DNA of 64,000 nt from Sialis fuliginosa. Its lineage: Eukaryota; Arthropoda; Insecta; Megaloptera; Sialidae. Made by a program: the position numbers and the translations under genes. The stretch covers positions 17,184,701-17,248,700 of the forward strand of contig OY540816.1 in the NCBI GenBank assembly GCA_961205875.1, written 5' to 3'. Under the pieces are notes generated by a model. The model ran no database searches. It was not told the origin of the DNA and saw only the letters and a list, made by a program, of their open reading frames with translations. This document shows, in pieces, positions 1 through 12,475 of the stretch; position 1 is the stretch's first letter; each line of letters opens with the position of its first letter.

Positions 1-188
1 TATATTAATAAATAGTTTAAATGTCCACTATTTTGACACCTATTGACCGATTGTCATCAAATCACGCTGTAAGACAGTAATATATATATTTATATAGATT
101 AATATTCAGAAATGGTAGTAATCAAATATCAATAAATATTTCTAATTTCTAATTACTGGGGTCATATCCAAGACTGGTGCCAGTACAT
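1..188 (+). repeat. MITE family A (AGGTACTGGCACCA ends), 5'-truncated by window edge
   Basis: This is the right-hand part of the family whose complete copy is at 41647-42201. It shares the stretch about TCATCAAATCACGCTGTAAG, then a right end reading TGGTGCCAGTAC. The final bases of the terminal repeat are decayed. No coding capacity is visible. The left part lies outside the window. Confidence 0.75.
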
Positions 189-1336
189 ATTTCTAAAGTT
201 ATAGATAGGTATCTACTATAAAAAGCTATACTTAAAAGAAAGTATTTAAGTTACGGTATATAGTTTGTAGTGGTTACAAATGAAATCAATTATTAAAATA
301 AAATTAAACTCTTCCAAAAATGTATTAAATTAAATATGTCTAATAAATAAAAACATTTTGATTGGTGTGTCATTCAACATTTTGTCAAATATAATAAATA
401 AAAAATGTGGTTGCGTGTGGGCAGCTACACACCCACCTTGTCATGCAAGCAAATATGAATGGAATTAACGTCATTGACATGAAATTTGTGACCATTCAAT
501 TTAGGAAACTTTAAATCGACATTTCACGAAGTTTCCGAAAGTTCAGTATTCTTCAAAAATGCAGTTACTAAGAAAAATATTTTTTCTATAGGTAAAAATT
601 TCTATTATAACAAATAGTTAGCGTGTTAAGAAATTCGTTATAAATGGCAGAGTTTATTCTAAAATTGTATTAATATTAAATTTCCTTATTTTTACTTTCA
701 CTATAGAGCCCTGAAGATGCTCATTGCAATGTTCGACGAAACGTTAGCCGACTGAACGACCAAACCGATTCAGAAACCATAATTTTAATAAAATATTTCA
801 TTGTAGATAGAACAGAAAACATTTTTTGTCCTAAAAAAAAGATCTCATTACAAATTAAGATGGCCACTCATGGTATACAAGAAATTCAATTTTAAAATTT
901 CATGACTGCAAGTTCCATCGTTTTGGCTCGTATTACCTTGCCAAGAAAATTTAATAATTTAATAAAAGTTTATTAGTATAATCGTGGGAAATTTTCTACC
1001 GACGTCCCTGCTGCTTGTATTGAAATTAATAAATATAGTTTTATTTATAATGATAATGATTCATGATGTATTCTAGGATTCTAAGTGAAGCTAATCGCTG
1101 ACGCATGTCCCACTAGACTATACCAAACTGCTTCTAGTATGTATTTAATATCTCTCATATGTCTTTCATTGAATTACCTCTGAGTGGTCGTACTTTAATT
1201 GAGTTTCTGTGACATCGAATTGAAAATTAATACCGTGAAGTAAACTAGTTACAACTTTATAGTTTTATTGTTAAGCTTTTTTTTAAATTTGATTTCTTAT
1301 TTAAGATCTATATGTGATTTATTTATTTTACTTTAA
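189..1336. other. AT-rich desert with one Penelope-like scrap
   Basis: No gene is visible. Around 705-780 there is a short motif, GACGAAACGTTAGCC followed by GACCAAACCGATTCAGAAACC. It recurs near 3.5, 30.1, 31.6 and 35.5 kb and resembles the end region of Penelope-like retroelements. The rest is featureless A/T-rich sequence. Confidence 0.5.
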
Positions 1337-1658
1337 ATATTTTGGGGTCTCACCCCTCCCCCTTTTACACGATTTTTAATAATTATGAAATGGGATCGTC
1401 CTCAAGCCAGACCCAACCAATCAATAAAATTTCATTAACGGTTCAGTGGTTCATGAGTTATGCGTGTGACAAAGATTCAGGGGACAGACAGACATATACA
1501 CGGACACACAGACAGACAGACAGATACAGAACGAAAAGTATTTGTCTTGACCTTAAACAGAAAAATCAAGTTAAAATTTTAAAATCGTAGAACAATTTTT
1601 TTTCTCATTTTAAAACAGTCACAAAGTTTCTCGTATCTTCGATATGGCAAGGAAGCAA
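1337..1658 (+). repeat. Repeat family B, 3' part only
   Basis: This holds the 3' half of a dispersed element: a pyrimidine-rich CACCCCTCCCCC stretch, then GGTTCAGTGGTTCATGAGTTATGCGTGTGACAA split by one change, a GACA microsatellite tract, and the end CTTCGATATGGCAAGGAAGCA. The open frame of about 82 codons here comes from the repeat and recurs in other copies in both directions, so it is not a gene. Confidence 0.75.
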
Positions 1659-2829
1659 TAAGAATAAAAAATAGATAGTTTGTAAAATAAGTATAAAACG
1701 TCCAAAGATAATTTAAAAATGAATATGTAAAGATGTAGTAAGAATGTTCCTTTATTTTCCTTGTACTACTATTTTTATATACATATATGATTTTTTTATG
1801 AGAGAGAATAAAACATTTTATTACGTTTATATTATTCGTTGGAAATTTTAACTAGCGTTGAAAATGCAGATCTAATTTTTCCATGAAATATTGAACAAAT
1901 TCAGATAATTATATTATATTTTAAAGCATTCATTAAAATTTAACGAATTTTTTATAAATGAAAATGAATGTACCTATTTTCATTCGTGAGTTTTTATTTT
2001 ATTTACGTTTATTTTCATTTATTTTATATAGAAAGAAGAGAAAAATAAATATGTGCGTTTGAAAATATATTCAGTAGCGTATTTACGAAAATTGAAAAGT
2101 AAATATTTAGTATATATGTATATTAATTGTTTTAGAAAATAAATTTAAGCTCGAACCCAAAACATTTTTCGTGAACCAAAACCCGATTATTATTATTTCT
2201 AATATATTTTTTTCAACTTGCGTGCACTCTAGCTCAAAAAATAATTAACCGATCTTTATAAAACAAAGTTGTGGTTCTTCCTTATTAAATTATCTATCAA
2301 TTGAACCAACTTTTAGGATGATATCATAATTTTATATATTTTTTATTTGAAAAAGAACTGAAAAAACGGTGAAAATTTAGATTTTTTTTCAAATTCTCAT
2401 AAAATTTCAACATTTTTAGCTGAAACCTGGTTCACCATATAAGAAAACATGTTAATAATGTTATTTTTTCCGCCTCAAAAAAATTACAAAAAAGCTTAAA
2501 AATCACCCTCCTAATGTGGTTTCCCCACTTAATCATAATCAAGCATGCAGTAGAACCTAAACTATAAACCGAACCAAAGTTTATAAATTGAACCCAAACC
2601 ATAAATAAATTCAGGTTCAGTTCCCTGCTTCTGACACACGTTAACAAAACCACTATAAAAAACTTCCATGAAATTATCTCAATGTACAACAAAGACGACA
2701 CCGCCTTATTGAAGATAATAAATCGACTATAGCCCAAAGCTATCAAGCCAGTAAAATAGTATTGATATACAACGGTGTGCAGTCAATAGATTTGGAAACA
2801 TTAAGAACTACTACACTAATTTAATTGCC
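1659..2829. other. AT-rich stretch, nothing recognised
   Basis: No gene, tRNA or recognised mobile element is visible. A minus-strand frame at 2432-2746 is hydrophobic and A/T-driven, with no recognisable motif, and I do not treat it as coding. Confidence 0.5.
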
Positions 2830-3130
2830 TCGATCTCGTAGAATCTCGATGCGTTCTTCTTTGGCAGTATACGTGCGAGTATATTTGCTGTGCTACATTG
2901 GTTGAGGGGGGGATGAGGGATGTATCCACATATCCAGATGGGAGACAGGAACAGATCGTCCATGTTTATTACAGAGCCGAAAAGCTATCCGGGTTATTGC
3001 GGGCTATACATCGCGCGCTTCTAGACGAGCAGAGAAGAAACAAATGGTCCTCCTTTCGCCATTCATACGGACACAGTTTAGAGAATTAGTTATTCAGGTT
3101 AGGCGCACCCTCAGTGGCGCGGGTATCAAA
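2830..3130 (+). other. GC-raised patch with an unrecognised short open frame
   Basis: Base composition rises sharply against the neighbours. A plus-strand frame at 2898-3089 (about 63 codons, starting at TTG, with an internal ATG at 2913) is charged in its second half (residues AEKLSGLLRAIHRALLDEQR). I do not recognise it. It may be an exon, a relic of a transposon, or a regulatory island. No convincing splice sites or family match support a gene. Confidence 0.2.
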
Positions 3131-4117
3131 CTACGTGTAAGAAATTAATCTCGTTTTATGTCTTTTGGATTTAGAGTGTTGGAGAAAAATGGTATTGATT
3201 GAAAAGTTTGTGTCTATCTACTGCATTATTATTAGATTCTGATATTTGGATTTTATTCAGAAAAAAGAATCATATAATATCAGGATTTATTAACTTATAT
3301 GAACAATTGTAATTATTTTAATATCACATAACTACGGTAAATAAAGAAATCAATGATATTTCAGATACATGCAAATGTTTACTTTTCTGTTAATATACCG
3401 CAGAAAATTTGTAAAATTCTTATAAAGAAACTATTGCACATAAACATTAAAGAAGCATATCTTGGTATGGATTTTGGGTTCTTCTGTTTTTGAAGAGCAC
3501 TGCAATGTGTAACATAACGTTGGCCGATAAAATGACCAAACCGACGCGGCTTACACCCAGAAGCCAAGATCCATATCAAGATCACCGCGGCAGCCTCAAG
3601 ACTTGTATAAGCATGTCTTAAGTTATAAATGAATAGAACAGGCATGATCTTGTGAGCAATTTGTTAATTATTTGTAAGAATTCATATTGGAGTTTACAAC
3701 CAACCCGATGATGAAATTTTGATTTAATAGGATCAAGCTTGAAAATAAGAAAAAATGTATATACATATACAAGTTTCTCGTATTATCAACAGGAGAGAAA
3801 ATATTTATAATGTATCCAAAAATAATACACTATATGGACTGTGTTATGCAATAATGTATCAACCCATAAAGAGTTAAGAATGTTTTGTTTATGAAATAGT
3901 ATGTGCGAGTTTATTTATACATTAGTGTATAACACAAACCATATATAAAATGTAGGCATGTAGGTAAATTGGATACTAGATAAATATATATGAACAGTCG
4001 GTAATATTTATAAGTTTTGTAGTCGAGTGTTTCTAGTCACTCGAGTTAAAAGATTCGTTCAGTGAGCTATTGAGAAAAAAATTAAAACCCGTTTGTATCA
4101 ACAATAATTTTATTATT
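3131..4117. other. AT-rich stretch with a Penelope-like scrap
   Basis: At about 3475-3600 lies a copy of the motif ACGTTGGCCGATAAAATGACC followed closely by CGCGGCTTACACCCAGAAGCC. It is related to the scraps near 0.7, 30.1, 31.6 and 35.5 kb. A minus-strand open frame at 3379-3645 runs through it and is a by-product of the repeat. Nothing else is seen. Confidence 0.45.
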
Positions 4118-4421
4118 TAATACTATACTAATATTATGAATGCGAAAGTGTGTTTGTCTGTTTGTTACTTTTTCACGGCTAAACCGCTGAACCGATTTTG
4201 ATGAAATTTGGCAGGGAGGTAGCTTGCATCCTGAGGAAGGACATAAGCTTCTTTGTATTCCGAAAATTTATACGTGACATTTATCGTTCAAATGCGAAAC
4301 TAAAAACTTGTTTTATCGACTATCATACAGAAATCTGTATTATTTACCTAACCTAATTTCATGGTGTTGGTTGTTTTCACTAACATAAATTCACACGAAC
4401 GAAGTAACGAGTAACAGCTAG
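4118..4421 (+). mobile_element. Non-autonomous Helitron-like element
   Basis: It begins TACTATACTAATATTATGAA and carries the widespread arthropod stretch CTGAACCGATTTTGATGAAA, then GCAGGGAGGTAGCTTGCATCC. It finishes CGAACGAAGTAACGAGTAACAGCTAG followed by T (split here for length). A CTAG end before a T and the absence of inverted repeats fit Helitron 3' ends. There is no Rep/helicase coding. Assignment to Helitrons is inferred from the ends only. Confidence 0.55.
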
Positions 4422-4924
4422 TAATTAATAAAAAAAGACAATTGTATTTGGCGTTTAAAAACGGTTACTTGATTTCCAAAATATACATTCTTCTATTGTA
4501 AAAAAAAAGAATTGCATTACTATACAGTTGAAGGAAGTGAACAAAAGAACAAACCATTTTCAAGATACTGATCCGAGAATTACACATCTTTCCTAACTTC
4601 GATAATAATTATTGGCTTCTAGATTTAACCTACATTCTTTAAAGAATCAATTGCCAAGTTTTTTTAAGATCACTCTATTGTATGACAAAATGTTGGCTGC
4701 ATTGATGACGACTGTAATGTAACATTAAAGCCACATAACCTTTAAAACTTGCATATATAGGTACTATACATATAAAAGGTTTCTGTCCTAGTTTATCTAT
4801 TCTACTTTAATAACACCCTTACAACAATAACAAATCCTCGTATCACTTGATATCAGTATAGTGTCATTCATATTATTACAAACTTATTCAATAGTTTTAA
4901 AAGGCATCACAAAACAACAAAAAT
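4422..4924. other. AT-rich stretch, nothing recognised
   Basis: No gene or clear repeat boundary is visible in this interval. Confidence 0.5.
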
Positions 4925-5554
4925 TCTGCCAAGTAAATGCACAGTGCTTCCTCGTGCTAAATTTATCAAAGGTAGTTAATTATTGAATAATTTAAATAAA
5001 AACCGATAGTGTTTAGATAAATTGCCTGGAATTGTTTAACCATTTAATTTCTATACAATATTACTAAAAAATACTGGTTCGATTATTTTTTCGTATATTT
5101 TAAATTTTTTGACAGTTTCAATCTAAAACGTCAAAATGACATGATTTTTTTAAATAAATTAAGATAAATCTTTGTGAGGGAATATTTTACAACAAACGTT
5201 GTAGACCCATATTATAGAAAATTTAATGCTCTACAAAAAATATTCTATAAAATTTTCTCGTAACATGTGTCATTCTTGAGATATCTTGTCACCCCTCCCC
5301 CTTACACACGATTTTGAAATAGGACCGTCCTCAAGCCAGACCCAACCATTCGACCAAGTTTCAGTGGTTCATGAGTTATGCATGTGACAAGGATTCAGGG
5401 GACAGACGGACAGACAGATAGACACGGAACGAAAAATGTTTATCTTGACGTGAAACGGAAAGATTAATTTAAAATTTTAAAATCAGAGAACATTTTGTCT
5501 CAATCTAAAACGATCACAAAGCTTCTCGTATCTTCGATATTGCGAGGAAGCAAA
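4925..5554 (+). repeat. Repeat family B, nearly full copy
   Basis: This runs from TCTGCCAAGTAAATGCACAG to GCGAGGAAGCAAA. Near the left end TGCTTCCTCG (4945-4954) is the reverse complement of CGAGGAAGCA at 5543-5552, a 10-bp terminal inverted repeat just inside the left boundary. The interior has a polypyrimidine stretch and a short GACA/GACG tract. The same sequence occurs at 17114-18474 and, inverted, at 27481-28275. No transposase is visible. The class is unknown to me. Confidence 0.75.
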
Positions 5555-5559
5555 ACACG

Positions 5560-5880
5560 TGATATACATTGAAAACATATGTTTTGTATAACCATCAGTA
5601 ACGCCGCTGATCATATCTGTTACCCTCCCGCCCCTAGACATTCTCTCAAGTTTATTTCCTGCCGCATTTCACCTATTCCTGCGATGCGCTCATGGAAATA
5701 TGTCGTTGCACTGTTGTTATCGCTTGATATATGTAGGAACTTTTTTTCCTCCATGCGACTAACGTTAGGCAATCTATCTTGAGTTAAGGGGTAAGATTGC
5801 ACGGGATGGGGTCGGTAGTTGAATAAGATTTGTAATTCGCGGTGGTCTGTTTTACAGGGCAATGATTCCCAGTTCATTAA
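5560..5880. other. Unrecognised mixed-composition patch with open frames on both strands
   Basis: The plus frame 5579-5782 and minus frame 5620-5877 overlap. The minus one (about 85 codons, from ATG) has the more protein-like composition, with a central MEEKKFLHISSDNN stretch, but I recognise no family. It may be the remains of a transposon open frame. There is no neighbouring coding exon to link it to. Confidence 0.2.
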
Positions 5881-7589
5881 TTTGTAGTTTGTTTTATAGT
5901 CTTGGCCACTTTCTGTATATTTAATTTAATTTGTTTTAATGTAGTGAGAATACGCGGAATTCTTAATGAATAGGAGAGTTATTATAGTTCCTTCTTTTAC
6001 TATTTGTGACTTTAATAATTAATCATTTATATTAAAAACTTTAATTAAAAAAAGACAGTCCATTCTATAAATATCGCTATGGAGAACAATACATATATAA
6101 AAAATTTCAGAGGGATTTGTCAGAAATAAAACTCATTTTTGTATTATAAATATTAGTTTTCTAACGTCCTAATTTGACAATTTGAACTTAGTTGCATTTG
6201 TTTCCAAGGTAACATGAATTAATCACATCTGCAATTGCGGTTTAGGTACGTACAAAAAATAAATGTCCCTTAGGTTCAATTGAACTACAAATGTATCTAG
6301 TCTTATCAAAATTAGTGAAATAACACTTGCAACGATAAAAGTTACAAAATTTCTAAAACTCCTAATCCGATCAGCACCAAAATCAATAGGTCAGGAGTAC
6401 TCACTGAAACAAACATTTTCCCTAAAAATAATTAAGATCAGTTCATTTTTACAGCCACCATGCGGAAATCAACTTTTCTTTACGTTTTGAAGTTAACACG
6501 ATTTTTCGACGGTATTACAATACTTCCATTTCTTTCAAAACATGGAATTAAAAATTCAATAAATAATCTTGAAAAACAACAAAGGAAATGTAATTGAATA
6601 AGGCACAGTTTTATTCAAATTTGTTTATCTAAAACAATTAAAATTTACGACATGACATCCTGTATATATTCAAATATACAACAGCCCTCTTACAATAAAA
6701 CTCATCTATTCAATAATTCCCAAAGAAACATAAACCATCAACAACTGAACGGGGTCCGATTCATAACCAAACATAAAAATACATTAATTCCGAAACAAGT
6801 TCTTTTAGGTGTTCTTCGCGATTCTTCAAACACGTTCGGGCGTGGCATCCTCAGCGCAATCGGGCGCGGTACGGAAAGGGGGTAAGGGGGGGGGGAGTCG
6901 TGTTCTCAAACTGAATCTCGGGGTAGAGCACGAGGGCGCAAAACCGGCGGAAAACAGCGGTTCGTAACAAGTGTAACTTGGAACGGTCAAATGAAAGAGT
7001 TATTGTATAATATATACGAGAAGCTAAAACGACTCAATCCATATAATACAATGTAATTTATAACTATAACTAATGTAACGCCAAATGTTTAAAAGTAAGA
7101 TATATACGGTTAATATATTGTCCGTTTTTTAACGATGATCTACACTTTGTTTACACACACCAAGTTTTATAAAAAAATTTAATGTAGTTTCTGAGTTATT
7201 AAAAAAAAACAATTTTCCAAAAAAATATTGATCATCCTGTATATCAAAAATAAAGCGAAAACGGGCCTATGTTTATATGAACTTTTTATCTTAAAATCAT
7301 GCAGAATGTGTTGTTCAATTTTGACTTGTAAGTACAAAGCTCATTGTATTGGTCATTATCTCAAACAACGTTTTGCACTCATTGCAGTTGATATCTTCAA
7401 GATGTTCATAGCGATTAGGTCTGCATACGAAACGAGAGTAAAGCATGTTTCGTCTTATCTCGGTCTCGAATTTAACAACTGACAATCTCGTCTCGTGTAA
7501 ATTGAAGCCATCTCGTAAAAAATAACCAAAATTGTCTTGTATGTACAAAGGCTGAGATTTAAATACATTTTGAAATAGAATAAATCAAA
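5881..7589. other. AT-rich stretch with transposon scraps and a GC-rich patch
   Basis: Scraps reading CATCCTGTATAT occur at about 6657 and 7216, typical of decayed transposon ends. A GC-rich patch lies at about 6800-6975 with a run of ten G. The stretch TCTCGGTCTCGAATTTAACAAC near 7459 is echoed near 22.76 kb. None of the open frames here has a recognisable product. Confidence 0.4.
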
Positions 7590-8097
7590 TGTAACAAGAC
7601 GTGTAATGAACAAAATTTTTCGAATTTCGGAATGACGTTTAGGGATCGAGTCCTGCTTGATGTAAAATTAGTTGATTTGATTTTCTACAGGGTGTTTTAT
7701 AAGCAATATTGTAAAAATAACCAAGAACAAACTACATATATTAAAAAAAAAAAAGAAAGTTTGTTTAACTCTATATCGAATTTCAGAGCATTAAAAAAAT
7801 AACACTTTCAATTATTGTGAAGTGAACAGTAGAGTTGGAAACAACAATAGACACATACCTAATTATTTAGTTATTAAGTTGTTTCCAACTCTACTCTTCA
7901 CTTCACAGTAAAATATCTAATTAATTTATTGAAAGTGATATTTTTTTGATATTCTTAAAAATTCGGTATAGGGTTACAAAATTGCATTCTAAACAAACTT
8001 TTTTAGTAGATTTTTTTCATATTTTGAAAAACAGTACTCGATCCTCAAATGTTATTTCGAAATTTGAAAAAAATTGTTCATTACACCTTTTGTTACA
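7590..8097. repeat. Foldback element (long imperfect inverted repeat)
   Basis: The left arm, 7590-7845, begins TGTAACAAGACGTGTAATGAAC and is mirrored by the right arm, 7878-8097, which ends GTTCATTACACCTTTTGTTACA. The inner part is best conserved (TAGAGTTGGAAACAAC against its complement), with a loop of about 32 nt. The left arm has roughly 40 extra bases around 7660-7745. No coding is visible. The flanks carry CAGGGTGT and ACACACTGTAT scraps. Confidence 0.8.
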
Positions 8098-8911
8098 ACT
8101 ATCCTAGGACACACTGTATATTTTACTGTAATTATTGATTTAAAATAGTAAATTTTTAATAATTATTCATAATCTTTTAAAATGGAGCGACATACACCCA
8201 GTATCCAAAAATCATAATACCACATATTTAAATAATCAAATATTCTGGTATCAAATAAGAAAATCGATTAAAGTAGTAAGCCACCGTTTAAAATTTCAAA
8301 GAGATGTTTTTAATAATCTACTCAAGAAGAAAATACACGCAAAGGTATTCATATAATTTTATTGGCAGTAATATTTAATATTATTAATAATAATCAATTG
8401 TGGATACAGAAAACTAATCTGTTCTCACAACGTACTTAGTTAACTGTACAATTTTATATTGCTTCTGATAGATTTCCTGTCAGCTTTATTTGTATATGTT
8501 TGTATGCAAATGTATGATAATATGTGTCATTGTATCAACTATAGGTACTTATAAAAACGTTGATGCGTATCTATGTGTATTTCATCAGGCCTAAACCACT
8601 GGACGTATCGAAGCTATATTCACACCATATGTTCCAATGTTCATTTGGTGCTCCGATAAGTTTATAGATTTTTTGGACCTGGTAGGTGGTGCTGAGGTCG
8701 AGAATGTGTATTTGGTGCTAGAGTCGATATATTTATAAAAATTTATGGTCTGATTTTTAAATTTTAAATTTTGGGCAAAAAATACGTCACAGGGGGTGAA
8801 ATATTAACTCCTGTGCGAAGTCGCAAACATTTTAACCAAAAATTAAAAATAGCATTTAATATTAATTTATACTCTCAATTATAAAACTATAATACCTCTA
8901 CGTCTTATTTT
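8098..8911. other. AT-rich stretch with a decayed dispersed repeat
   Basis: At about 8580-8830 is a relic with CCTAAACCACTGGACGTATCG and, further on, AACTCCTGTGCGAAGTCGC. It resembles the non-autonomous Helitron-like elements elsewhere in the window but is too decayed for firm boundaries. No gene is visible. Confidence 0.35.
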
Positions 8912-9632
8912 CTTGTATTTTAGTCGATATTTGTATGACGAGTTGAAGTTCATTGCAGGAAATTTCACTAAAATTTTTTGAATTTTTGATTTCGTTAAAA
9001 GTATGTTTATTGTATAGAAAATGACGTGAAAAGTTGTTTGTTTCAAACCGCAGGTCTGTATCTCAAACCGTTCTCGAGATATAGCCTCTCAAAGTTTTAG
9101 TTTTTTCAAAATTTTTGAGAAAAATAGCTGTAACTTTTGAACGCGTGGTTGGAATTGATTTTAGTTGACGGATTTGGAATCAGCGTGTCAAAATCTATAT
9201 AATGACATGTACAATACTTTAAAACTCGAGAAAAAAAATTTCGCGAAAAAATCGAAAAAATTCAAAGGGGTTTACCTTAAAAAAATGTCGATTTTTGACC
9301 AAATTTTTTTTGTCGGATTTTAAAGTATTATACATGTAATTATATAGATTTTGACACGCTGATTTCAAATCCGTCAACTAAAATCAATTCCGACCACTCG
9401 TTCAAAAGTTATGGCCTTTTTTCTCCAAAAATTTGAAAAAACTAAAACTTTGAGAGGCTATATCTCGAGAACGGTTTGAGATACAGAACTGCGGTTTGAA
9501 ACAAACAACTTTTCACGTCCTTTTCTATACAATAAACATACTTTTAATGAAATCAAAAATTCGAAATTTTTTTGTGAAATTTCCTACAGTGAACTTCAAC
9601 TCATCATACAAATATCGACTAAAATACAAGAC
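8912..9632. repeat. Foldback element, 721 bp with arms of about 350 bp
   Basis: CTTGTATTTTAGTCGATATT at 8912 is answered by AATATCGACTAAAATACAAG ending at 9630. Almost the whole length pairs, through shared segments such as CTCAAACCGTTCTCGAGATA and TTTTAGTTGACGGATTTG, with the centre near 9272. Arms differ by scattered transitions, transversions and small gaps. A single-arm relative is at 34630-35085. There is no open frame of substance, so transposition would need an enzyme from elsewhere. Confidence 0.88.
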
Positions 9633-10694
9633 TATATAAAAAAATAAAAGCTTAAACTCAAGGTGTTTCATAACTAGTTTTTTTGTTAATAGGAGGGGGA
9701 GGATTGACAAAATATTCTTCCTTTATTAAAAACTTCACGCCTCGCCTTTGAATTCAACGGTAAAGGTTTGATTTGCATTCATACAATTACTGTGTATATA
9801 GTTGGACAAGAATGTGTCAACTGTTTGTTGTTATGATCAAGGTTGTAATGAATATTCGGTTTCACATATACGAAAGCGAGACTTCCGCATCAGTTTAGAC
9901 TGATTTTCACTTTCGCGACTTATTTTGCAAATATTTTAGCGAAAGGTTATACGCAGATTTATTCAAATTTAATTATTCAACAAATATGTTTCCAGTAAAT
10001 TCTACGAAATATTGTTTTTGTTAATTTTACAAGTAGTTGTGTAATGTGTTAGTTTGTTTCAATTTAATTGATTAAATTATAACAGAGGTTAAGATAAGGT
10101 TCCATGTAATCTAAAAATATGCAATTTAAATTTCCACAAGTGCATCAATAAATTTTACGAATACATAATTACAGAATTATTAAAACTAATATTGATTTAT
10201 ATATTTAAATATTTAAAAAAAAGCGAGTGTGTACTTGTGTACAGTGTACATATGTAAATATGTACCTACACACACTAGATGTTATACTATGTACTTTGAC
10301 GTAATCCAAAAACAACTAAGAAAAATTAACTTCATCTCTCAAATATTAAATCTTTTGTTAGTTTCAGAAAAAAAAATTTAAATAAGAAAATATATATGTA
10401 TTTCGTTTTAATTAAATACATATTTATATATTTTCCAAACTAATATTTCTAATAACATAAAACATAAATTTAATAGATAACGTTGCACATATAACAAAAA
10501 ATATTACGTTCTTCGAGCGAATCTGACAGAGACAAGCATACGTTAGTGCAAACCGTAAGCCACTGAGAGAGTGAGAGCGTTATATATTTTCAAATTTCAT
10601 TTAACTTATTCATTGCCCGGGAAAAATGTGTACATGGTGCGCGTAAAGAAGAATAACTTCAAAACTATGTAAAAGTATATTACTAAAACATATA
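9633..10694. other. AT-rich stretch, nothing recognised
   Basis: No gene or defined repeat is seen. A small patch near 10505-10580 has somewhat more G and C. Confidence 0.5.
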
Positions 10695-11229
10695 AGGTAG
10701 TGGCACCGGTCTTGGCAAGGACCCCAATAATGGCAAATTTTTAATTAAATGTACTGAATTAGAAATATGTGTTGATATTTGATTACTACCATTTCTGAAT
10801 ATTATTCTATATACATTTAACTGTCTTACAGCGTGATTTGATGACAATCGGCTAATAGGTGCCAAAATGGTAGACATTTAAACTAATTATTAGTATAATT
10901 TATTTATTAATTATTATATTATCATGGCAACTGCTTTACATTGTTTTGACGATTCTTTCTTTTATATTTTAATTTTGTAATCATTAGAAATTGTGCTCAT
11001 TACTGGTTTTACTTTATCCATTACTGGAGAAAAAACATAAACAAAATAAAAGGTTATAATTTAAAAAACAAGCTATATTTGTGGACTTCGGTAATTAAAT
11101 TGATAAATAAATAAAGAGTTACTTGTTTTATTAGTAACATGAGTTGATGAGAATTAAAAAAAAGAAGCCCGTCAATTACAAAAACAGTAAACCTTGCTCT
11201 TATAGCGGCCAGAATTGGCGCCTTTACCT
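10695..11229 (-). mobile_element. MITE family A, complete copy (inverted)
   Basis: This 535-bp element is flanked by TA on both sides. The left end AGGTAGTGGCACCGG and the reverse complement of the right end, AGGTAAAGGCGCCAA, form a decayed terminal inverted repeat. The body matches 41647-42201 in opposite orientation. A TA duplication and short inverted repeats suggest the Tc1/mariner superfamily. The open frames across it are accidental. Confidence 0.82.
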
Positions 11230-11904
11230 TATAAATCAGTAAATAAACAAAATATGAGAATACCGTAAATAATAGTAATATTGTGTAAACAAAGATATAC
11301 ACCGCAAGAGTAAACATGTTGGGAAGCACTGCGCTAGAGAATGGGTTTGATACGATCACTGAAGCAGCTCCCGACCTCTAATAGAGAGACTCGACCAGAC
11401 CGGCAAAGTTTTTGAAAGCAATTAAAGCAGGATTTCGATCCAATTTTTTGCGGTTTTTATATACTTTAGTAGTTCATCATCTGAAATAAAAGCCACCAGA
11501 GTTGTGGTGGTGCATGTTGTTTATAATAATGTACTCATGATTTATTTGTAACACGAAACATGTTATTTATTTTCCCTCTTTATTTATATACTGATATGAA
11601 CTTAATCTTTTAATAGAATAAAATAGATCGCCTTATTTCGACGTGAAGAAAAATATTAGTTGAGTTATATCGGCTAAAAAGATAAAAAATAATATAAACC
11701 ACTAATGTGGTATAAAATTATAATATAAATAATAAAAATTATAGTACCTATAATTAATAAAAAAAAGAAGAGTGTATGTATATTCAGAATATTGCATCTT
11801 CACTGATTCAGAATACAAAACATATCTATATTAAAATATTATTTATTTTTAAATAATGTTAACAATCTAAGAATAATAAAATATGGCCAAAATTCGACCA
11901 ATAT
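11230..11904. other. AT-rich stretch, nothing recognised
   Basis: No gene is visible. A minus-strand frame at 11054-11359 spills out of the MITE and has no recognisable motif. Confidence 0.5.
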
Positions 11905-12475
11905 TTTACCTGCCTTAACGGCAACATATACACATGATTTTTTTGTATCTAACCTAACCATTCCCCCCCTTTTATAATAAATACAAAGAAAGATACGACA
12001 ATTTTCAATGTTCACTTATTAATAGATAGATCACTCAAATCAAAACAAATATATTTTCCGTATACATTTCGACAAAAATTAGAAATCGAAACTGTAATTC
12101 CACATGAATAAATTAAAAATTGGAAACTAATTTCATTTTCTATTATTAAGCGTAAAAGCTATTATTTACAACAAAAATTTCCAAATAAAAACACTGCAAT
12201 TGAACGCGAATTGATTTAGCATTCTCTACATTTGACAGAAATCCAAAACTATTTATTTTTGCCGCTTGGTGGTGCTAGGAGTATTGCTATGCTGTTAATT
12301 TTATTTTACCTGCCTTAACGGCAACATACACACATGATTTTTCTTGTGCACATCTATGGCACAGTACTTTTCGAATGATATGTTTCATTCACCTCATTTT
12401 ATAATAAATACTAAAAAAATGTACGACAATTTTCTATGTTCACATATTAATATATAGGTAGATATATAAAGTTTT
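11905..12475. repeat. Dispersed repeat family C, two partial copies in direct order
   Basis: TTTTACCTGCCTTAACGGCAACATA occurs at about 11908 and again at about 12303 (longer than one line, with the core CCTTAACGGCAACATA). Both are followed by TATAATAAATAC and a cAATTTTC tract. The intervening part includes ACAACAAAAATTTCCAAATA. The same modules recur at 38765-39140. The class is unknown. Confidence 0.65.

Noticed and set aside
705..745. Hammerhead-like string CTGAAGATGC ... GACGAAACG
   Set aside because: CTGAAGATG breaks the invariant CUGANGA spacing, so it is treated as a repeat motif only.
1342..1590. Open frame containing WFMSYACDKDSGDR
   Set aside because: The same frame appears in family B copies in other places and on the other strand. 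It is repeat sequence with a GACA microsatellite, not a gene.
5060..5110. tRNA B-box-like GGTTCGATT
   Set aside because: No A box, acceptor stem or anticodon arm can be folded around it. No tRNA was found on either strand by eye.
6742..7033. Long minus-strand open frame through the GC-rich patch near 6.9 kb
   Set aside because: It holds only if the homopolymer tracts are misread. With ten G and three A as written, the frame hits a stop. No family similarity is evident.
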